A DNA stretch of 64,000 nt from Talinum fruticosum (lineage: Eukaryota; Streptophyta; Magnoliopsida; Caryophyllales; Talinaceae): NCBI GenBank assembly GCA_021018815.1, contig JAITYX010000053.1, positions 2,924,001 to 2,988,000 of the forward strand, written 5' to 3'. This document shows, one piece after another, positions 57,148 through 64,000 of the stretch (positions are counted from its first letter, which is position 1; the number at the start of each line of letters is the position of its first letter). A model generated the notes under the pieces. It was not told the DNA's origin, ran no database searches, and worked only from the letters and a program-made list of their open reading frames with translations. Position numbers and translations under genes: made by a program.

Positions 57148-58621
57148 TGAAGACTAAGACTCTAAATCTAAACCATTCTAAGTACTACATGAAGACTCGG
57201 GTATAAACCTCATCCCTCCTAAGTTTTGATTACAAGTCATTCTAAGTGTTATAGAAACTCCTGTATAAGTTTTCATTCATTTCTGAATGACTCGGAAAAC
57301 ACATTCTTGTATATTTTCTCACATTGATGTTTCGAGTCACTCGGACAGACACTCGGATCTATTGCGTGTTCGGATAATTTCTCTAACTCTTTTATTCTTA
57401 GTTCGACTTCACATTTCAACGCAAAGTGAATTACGGTGTTAATTTCTCTCTCTAAATTCAGTTTGTTTGTTTGAGAATTATTTATCCAGGTCAAGTCTTT
57501 ATACTCCGATGATTTTACTTTTTCTAACTTGATCTTTCTTAGAACTTACTCGATGGAATTTGAGTATATTGAATATTAGACTCAGAAAATTCCACTCTTC
57601 TAGGCCTAAGATAATTATGCACTTAATTGTCTTAATTAAATTATTATCTCGTGCCTAATCTTGGAGCAAATTATTTTATATTTTGAGAACCAAAGTGGTT
57701 TGCTTTTATAGGTTATCCAAACAAGGTTATCTCATTTTTGAATTGCAAAAGTAGCAGGCTTCAAGCTATCAATCACAACCAGACAAGGCTTATCTACTTC
57801 GAATAGGGCTCGAAACCTTGTCGGGGTTGTCTGTTTCCAAAAATGGAAAACTTCAACGCTAAGCTCAACGGTGGTTTCCACCTTGTTTTTCGGATCACCA
57901 GTTGACTAGAGCACCTTTAAGAGCCAAGAGCCATTGCACAATGTTTACATCCCAACATATCTTTTCCGAGCGACACGGAAGAGCTATTACAATGGCCAGT
58001 AAAGACTTCGTTCGGAACCAAGACACAACGATCACTCTACTTGGTCATCTATAAATAGAAGCCACTTCAAAAGACTAAAAGCTTGTTGAATCCATTACGG
58101 AAACTATCTCTCTTAGTACATTACTCATTCAATCTTCTACTTACAACTCCAAGTCCGTACTTAATACTTTTTTGAGTTGTAAAGTCTTGTAATCAGTTAC
58201 ATACTTCTCTTACTTTCCGAGTAAGGTCCCTTGACTCAGCTGTAATGGTTAACTCAGCTCGGTTGTCCCTATCTATAAAGGTTATCTTAGTTAGGAAGTA
58301 CTAGATCGGATAAAGGAACTTCGAGTCTTGGAAAGCATTGTAAGGAATTGTCTAAGGGAGCAATTCTAGTTGAGTCAATCCTTGTATTTTAAGGATTCAA
58401 AATAGTGGATTTGACTTGGTGCTTGGACTAGCACTGTCCATGGTTTTCTGCCCCAGGAGAGTTTCCACGTATTTTTGAGTGTAGACATTTCGAGTCCAAT
58501 CTAGAATCAGATTTTGTTGTTTATCCTTTTCAAACTTATAGTTTCTAAGTTTGTTAAAATTTCCCCATCACCCTATTTACCCCCTCTAGGGTGACTTAGA
58601 CTCTCCAAGAGCAAACCTTCA
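57148..58621 (+). repeat. LTR between SIRE-3 and SIRE-4
   Basis: 1474 bp, TGAAGACTAAG to GAGCAAACCTTCA, then primer site TGGTATCGAGC at 58624-58634. It serves as 5' LTR of SIRE-4 and possibly as 3' LTR of SIRE-3. No direct repeat flanks it on its right. Confidence 0.88.
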
Positions 58622-58680
58622 ATTGGTATCGAGCCTAGCCTTTCAAGAAGGATCTAACAATCCAAAGGTCTAAAGATCAA

Positions 58681-59805
58681 ATGGCTCATAACATTGGAGG
58701 GTTCAATGAAGGAAGGTCATCCACCGGACCACAAAAGTTCAAAAGATCAAACTTCATGCACTAGAAGAAGCTAATAGAATGCTTTCTATTGGACAATGAT
58801 GAAGATGTTTGGAACATCATCCAAGAAGGCAACTACATTCCAATGAAGATAGAAGGTACAAGATTTGTGCCTAAGGAAAAATTCGAGTACACTAATGAGG
58901 ACTCACGAAGTTTAGAAAGAACTTCAAAGCGTTAAACATTCCGATGTGTGCTATCAGCTCGGAAGAGTACAATAGAGTGTCGGCCTTTGACACAACCATA
59001 GATGTGTGGGACACTCTTGTCAACACATACGAAGGTACAAGCCAAGTGAAACAGGCAAACATAAGTCAATATCTTCACAAATACGAGCTATTAAAGACAA
59101 AGCCAAAAGAAAACATCACTCGGATGTTTATACGCTTCACTAAGATTACAAACAATCTCAAATCTCTGGGTAGAAAGATCTCACATGAAGAAATGTGCAG
59201 AAAAATTCTAAGAAGTCTACCAAAGAGAAGATAGGGTCCCAAGGTGACAGTCATCGAGGAAGCTCGGAACCTCTCTCAACTAAAGCCGGACGAACTAATT
59301 AGGAAGCTGCTTACCCATGAAATTCACCCGGAAGAAGAGGATGCCGAGGTTAGCACCAAAAAGAACATTGCGCTAAGGGTCTCATAAAGCAAAAGGGAAA
59401 CTCTAAGTTCTTCGGACTCGGAAGAAGATCCTATGGCCCTCATTGCCCAAGGCTTCAAAAGAATGATGAAACACAAGAAATGGGAGAAGAGGCCAAACGA
59501 AGAGTTCTACGAGAAAGATAAGAAGGATAGAAAAGGTAAATATTCTTCCCCTTCAAAATTATCTTTAACTAAGAACTATGCATCGTTTTGAATGTAGCAG
59601 CAAAGATCACATATTCAAGGACTGTCCAAAGAGAAAGAAGGATAAAAAGAAGAAGAAGGCAATGATGGCCACACGGAGTGATGAATACTCATCCGAAGAA
59701 GATGATGATTCCGATAACTCAAAGTGTCTAATGGCATTAACGGACTCAAAAGCTAAATCCGAGTCGGACTCGACAACTCAAACACGAGAGGAGACAAGTC
59801 CTTAG
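58681..59805 (+). pseudogene. gag of SIRE-4
   Basis: The ATG at 58681 opens MAHNIGGFNEGRSSTGPQKF, in the position expected 60 bases after the LTR. TAG at 58762-58764 is the stop shared with SIRE-3. Core pieces are NTYEGTSQVKQANISQYLHKYELL and NNLKSLGRKISHEEMC (59015-59220). The zinc knuckle at about 59580-59625 reads RFECSSKDHIFKDCPK: the first Cys is replaced by Arg, the others are intact. Acidic tail to 59800. The coiled-coil linker present in SIRE-2 and SIRE-3 is deleted. Confidence 0.82.
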
Positions 59806-59819
59806 GAGGTAACTTAGAA

Positions 59820-61000
59820 AAGGACGAAAGGTCATTGGTACTTAGATAGTGGATGCTCACGCCACATCTCGGGAGATTCAAGACTCTTTTCCGAGTTAGA
59901 GGATTACAAAGGAGGAAAAGTCACTTTTGGAGATGACGAGTAAGGGCAAGATAGTTGGAATTGGCATGATTGGGAAAAGAGACAACCTGGTCAACCCAGT
60001 CTATCTTGTCAAAGGATTAAAGTACAATCTACTCAACATTTCTTAGTTGTGTGACAAAGGTCAAGAGGTAAGATTCACTCGGACCAACTGCTATATTTCC
60101 GATGTAACCACCAATGAGACTAAGCTCTTAGGTAAGAGATCGGGTAATACCTATAATATTCCTCTTTCGATCCATGTCAGAATTTATCTTATTTAAAAGC
60201 ATTATTGCATGATGATTCCTGGACATGGCATCATAGACTAGGTCATGTTAGCATGCATACTATCAAAAAGCTTGCATCTCATGGTTTAGTTAGGGGTTTA
60301 CCTAACTGTGCATTTAAGAAAGATAAAATTTGTGAAGCATGCACAAAAGGGAAACAGGTCAAATCATCTTTAAAAACCTCTCAAAACTGATTTCAAGTAC
60401 AAAGTGCTTGAATTGCTACATATGGATTTATGTGGTGAAATCTCTGTAAAGAGTCTCGGAGGTAAATCATATGTACTTGTGATTGTTGATGACTACTCAC
60501 GATTTAACTGGGTTTGTTTCCTCAAGAACAAAAATGAAGCTTTCAAAGAGTTCAGCAAGCTCTGCAGGAAAATTCAAGTAGAGTCTCGGACTCGGATCGG
60601 AAGAATTCGAACCGACCATGGAAGGGAGTTTGACTACTCGGAATTTGCAAAGTTCTGCGACAAGAATGGTATGTCTAACAACTTCTTATCACCTAGAACA
60701 GAACTCTTGAAGAAATAGGAAAGACAATGATGATTGAACATGATCTACCTTACTATTTCTAGGCTGAGGTAGTCAACACATCAAACTACACACGGAATAG
60801 ATGCCTCATCGGACCCATCTTGAAGAAAACTCCATACGAGCTTTACAAGGGAAAGAAGCCCAACATCTCATACTTCAAACCCTTTCGATGTAAGTTCTAT
60901 GTTCACAATAATGGTAAGGATCACTCGACCAAGTTTGATGCTCGGTCGAGATGAAGGTATCTTTCCGGGTTACTCATCTCACGATAAAGCACATCGTGTT
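59820..61000 (+). pseudogene. Protease and integrase of SIRE-4
   Basis: The protease has WYLDSGCSRHISGDSRLF with DSG intact (about 59838-59846). GAG-pre-integrase at 60205-60390 has WHHRLGHVSMHTIKK and the CEACTKGKQ ligands intact. The integrase core at 60404-60700 includes VLVIVDDYSRFNWV and RTDHGREFDY. The C-terminal module (60725-61000) is frameshifted near 60945 by CGAG in place of AG. A stop or frameshift is needed to join each piece. Confidence 0.86.
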
Positions 61001-62320
61001 TTTAATAAAAACAACTAACAAAGTGGAGGAAAGTATCCATGTTGTGTTTGATGAGATTGATCGGGGAAAAACAAGTGAGTCAACTTTCTCGGATCCGAAA
61101 CTCAATCGAGATGAAGATGATCTTGCTGAAGCCGAGCTCGGACAGAGTCAAAAGAAAGCAACTCGTAATGAGGCAGCTGAAAACATTATGACTCGGATCG
61201 AACCAGCTCATAAGCCACCTCGGAATGCTCGAAGGACAAGCAAATAAGGAAACTCAGCAAGCTCGGACCACTGAAGATCAGCTAGCTCAACCTTCAAACT
61301 TGTTCAACCAAAGAACGGATAGAGCATTCAAATATGCTTCGAGCCATCCACTCGATAACATTTTGTCTCGACATCAATAGTGAGGTAAGAACTCGTTCTT
61401 CTTTGCAAAATCTATGTGCATTCACTGCATTCATATCATTAACTGAACCCATAAATCCACTAGAGGCTCTAAATGAACCTAAATTGGTAGAGGCCATGCA
61501 AGAGGAACTTAATCAATATGAGAGAAACCAAGTCTAGACTTTGACCAAACGACCTTTTGACCACCCAGTTATAGAAACCAAATGGGTTTTCAAGAACAAA
61601 CTGGATGAGGATGAGTTGGTAGTCGAAATAAGGCTAAACTTGTGGCTCAAGGGTACAATCAAGAGGAAGGCATTGATTATGGGGAAACCTTTGCACCGGT
61701 TACTAGGATCGAGACAATCAAGATTCTATTGGCATTTGCATCAAGCATGAATATTAAATTGTATCAAATAGATGTCAAATGTGCTTTTCTAAATGGTTTC
61801 ATTCAAGAGGAAGTCTATGTTGAGCAACCCCTGGATTTGAAAACTCATAATTTCCAAATCATATTTTTAAATTGCAAAAGGCTCTATATGGTCTTAAACA
61901 AGCTCCCGGAGCTTGGTATGAAAGACTCGACCGGTTTCTTGGTTGAGAATAATTTCAAGAGAGGTCAGATTGACAAAACTCTTTATAAAAACCAAGGGGA
62001 GAGATTTCCTAATTGCTGATATTTATGTTGATGATATTATTTTTGGAGCTACTAATGAAAATCTTTGTGGAGAATTTTCCGAGTTAATGAGACAGGAATT
62101 CCAAATGATGGGAGAGCTCAATTTCTTTCTTGGTCTACAAATTAGACAAGATAAAGATGGCATCTATATCCATCAATCTAAGTATACCAAGGAATTACTG
62201 AAGAAGTACAAGCTTCAAGATGCAAAACATGCAGCAACACCCATGAGTAGGAGCACAAAACTAGACTCGGACGAGAAAGGTAAAGCAGTAGATCGAAACT
62301 CTATCGAGGTATGATTGGTT
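61001..62320 (+). pseudogene. Reverse transcriptase of SIRE-4
   Basis: A linker (61000-61400) precedes the RT proper at about 61440. Motifs: EAMQEELNQYERNQV, GYNQEEGIDYGETFAPVTRI (61650-61710), KLYQIDVKCAFLNGF, and YVDD at 62024-62035, then MMGELNFFLGLQIRQ and HQSKYTKELLKKYKLQD. Few breaks (near 61536, 61620, 61880, 61985), several at homopolymers or CTG-type sites. Confidence 0.88.
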
Positions 62321-62940
62321 CTCTGCTATATCTCACATCCAAGTAGGCAAGACATTATGTTTAGTGTCTGTCTCGTGTGCCGATTTCAAGCTAATCCAAA
62401 AGAATCACATCTCACTACGGTGAAGAGAATTTTCGGATATCTTGTAGGGACTCGGAATCTTGGTCTATGGTTCTCAAGAGACTCGAACTAACCCTTACTA
62501 GATACTCGGATGCCGACTATGCTGGATACAAGGCTGATAGAAAGAGCACATCAGGAGCATGCTAATTTCGGGTCAATCCCTTATATCTTGGCACACAAAG
62601 AAGCGGAACTCGGTTGCTCTATCAACTGCTGAAGTTGAGTACATTGCGGTTGGACCGTGCTATGCTTAGATTCTATTGATCAAGCAACACATGAAGGATC
62701 TTGAACTTTCCTTCAAATCTATCCCAATCAAGTGTGATAATCGAGTGGAATCAGCATAACTCGGAATCCAGTTCAGCACTCAAAGACAAAGCATATTGAG
62801 GTCGGGTATCATTTTCGAGAGACCATTCTGAGAAAGGTGATATTGAACTTGAATTCATTCCTACGAAATTTCGGTTAGTTGATATGTTCACTAAGCCACT
62901 TAGTGAGGATCAGTTTTTCTTTATTAGGAATGAGCTTGGC
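62321..62940 (+). pseudogene. RNase H of SIRE-4
   Basis: Contains YSDADYAGYKADRKSTSG-like sequence (about 62500-62555) in broken frame and a STAEVEYIAVG motif (about 62622-62652), the conserved Asp and Glu of copia RNase H. Ends near FFIRNELGMINA. After it, 62941-63519 is spacer with a TATAAATA box at about 63360 and a CT-rich leader. Confidence 0.8.
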
Positions 62941-63519
62941 ATGATTAATGCATGATTATATGTTTTTCCAAGTGAAATTTTCTTGCATGATTATGTGTTA
63001 TATATTTTTCTTTGTCTTAATAACAATTGGTTCGATCGACCAAGTGAAACCGAGATAGGAGTCGTTTTGTGGTTGAATATTCCGAGTCACTTAGAAACCA
63101 TACTCGAGTCGGACTTAGTTTTTAAGCAAAATGGACGTCAATCTTTTGAAATCATCTCTAGATAAGTGGAGAATATCAAAAATTTCTTTTAAAATTTCTC
63201 TTTCTCTTTCTTTCTACCGTGCGCATCAATCGGAGAACTAGCCGTTGGGAGAAAGTCACTGGAATTCTAACCATTGGAGAGCGTAAACGTCACACCTGTC
63301 TCGAGGCGACCGTTGGAGGTTCGAGTCGGATCGAATATTGAAGGACATTCCTTTTCGCTATAAATAGCATCCCTTTACCTTCATTTCGCTACTTTACTCT
63401 CTACTTACTTACTCTCTAAGCTTACTCGCTCTCACTCTCAAAGTTCTCGGTGCTCACTCTCTCATTTTTCTCTCCTTCTCTTTCGAATTCACTCTCTCTC
63501 TCTCTCTCAAATCTTCACC

Positions 63520-64000
63520 ATGCCTAAAAGAGGTTCAACCCAAGATTTTCTAGGGTCTGCGACCAAGAAACCTCGTACCAAACAAACTCAAGAGGGTACT
63601 TCTAACCCCTTGAAAGTGTTCGTCACCAACACCTCACGTTGGATGACAAATGTTTCCCAACCACATTGTTTCCGTGGTTGCCTCACATCAAAACCACTGC
63701 AGCTTACAATTTTCTATGCTTTAGTGAGTTTATTTACCCATAACTCGTTGCCAAGTTCTACTCTAACTTGTCTTACTCGAGGAGTCATCACCTCACGAGT
63801 CCGCAACATGGTTGTTCGTATCAACCTCTCCCTCCTCCACCGAATTTTCAAAGTCTCCTCTCTCTTCAAGGCCGATCGCTTTGCCTTATTCCGATGAGAA
63901 CCTTCTTCTCTCATCATTCGGGCAAAGAGAATCCCAATTCTAAGATCCTCAAAGCTCTTTTTGATATCCTCGAGGGCTACGATGTAGACCTTTTCCTAGC
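63520..64000 (+). pseudogene. Extra 3' ORF of SIRE-4, incomplete at window edge
   Basis: MPKRGSTQDFLGSATKKPRTKQTQ opens a basic N-terminus; later VITSRVRNMVVRINLSLLHRIF aligns with the SIRE-1 ORF segment at 25720-25790. A frameshift near 63895 moves the rest to another frame, where GYDVDLF matches the sister ORF at 26030. Position and core are shared by SIRE-1, SIRE-2 and SIRE-4. Function unknown. Confidence 0.6.

Larger units (their letters stand above)
57148..64000 (+). mobile_element. SIRE-4: SIRE-type copia element, 3' end outside window
   Basis: The order is LTR, primer site, gag, protease, integrase, RT, RNase H, extra ORF (open at the window edge). Compared with SIRE-3 it lacks the gag linker and coiled coil (about 700 bp missing at 59805-59815) and about 40 bp in integrase near 60700. 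It is the best preserved pol in the window. Confidence 0.87.

Overview
The window is plant nuclear DNA, almost certainly from a large, repeat-rich angiosperm genome (a eudicot by general feel; I cannot name the species). I recognise no intact host gene, tRNA, rRNA or CRISPR array. Essentially everything identifiable is transposon or endogenous-virus sequence, and every coding region is broken by stops or frameshifts.

Layout. (1) 1-3018: 5' part of a minus-strand Ty3/gypsy element (Tekay/Del-like), with a ~2.6 kb LTR and a tRNA-Met primer site. (2) 3019-43935: a plus-strand Ty1/copia element of the SIRE/Maximus type (called SIRE-1), split by two large insertions. The first is a CACTA (En/Spm) transposon at 4358-22689 with a TCA target duplication, carrying TNP2-type and TNPA-type pseudogenes. 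The CACTA is itself invaded by a circularly permuted, nearly unit-length endogenous florendovirus-like pararetrovirus (about 6147-13620) and by a ~2 kb solo LTR beginning TGTAGACACC (18447-22092, perfect CTTAT duplication). That solo LTR in turn contains a minus-strand SIRE solo LTR (18570-20157). The second insertion is a minus-strand SIRE element (SIRE-2, 28527-43529) inside the 3' LTR of SIRE-1. One end of SIRE-2 and its flank are tandemly duplicated (two ~4.37 kb copies, 28198-32570 and 32571-36942). (3) 43936-50625: a gap holding unidentified decayed coding pieces, an LTR-like minus-strand repeat, and a ~38 bp minisatellite. (4) 50626-64000: two plus-strand SIRE units (SIRE-3 and SIRE-4) in an LTR-internal-LTR-internal array, running off the right edge inside the extra 3' ORF of SIRE-4.

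The SIRE copies share a plan: LTR of ~1.47 kb (TGAAG...CTTCA), tRNA-Met primer site, gag with coiled coil and CCHC knuckle, protease, integrase, reverse transcriptase, RNase H, then a separate 3' ORF downstream of a CT-rich leader, and a purine tract AAAAGGGGAGAT before the 3' LTR.

Two observations stand out. First, the two copies of the 4.37 kb duplication differ almost only at CAG/CTG/CCG/CG strings, often by insertion or loss of one or two bases (CAG versus CGAG, CTG versus CTCG). The same signature breaks frames elsewhere, so part of the apparent decay may be sequencing error at methylated cytosines. Second, three separate tandem duplications each span a transposon-flank junction.
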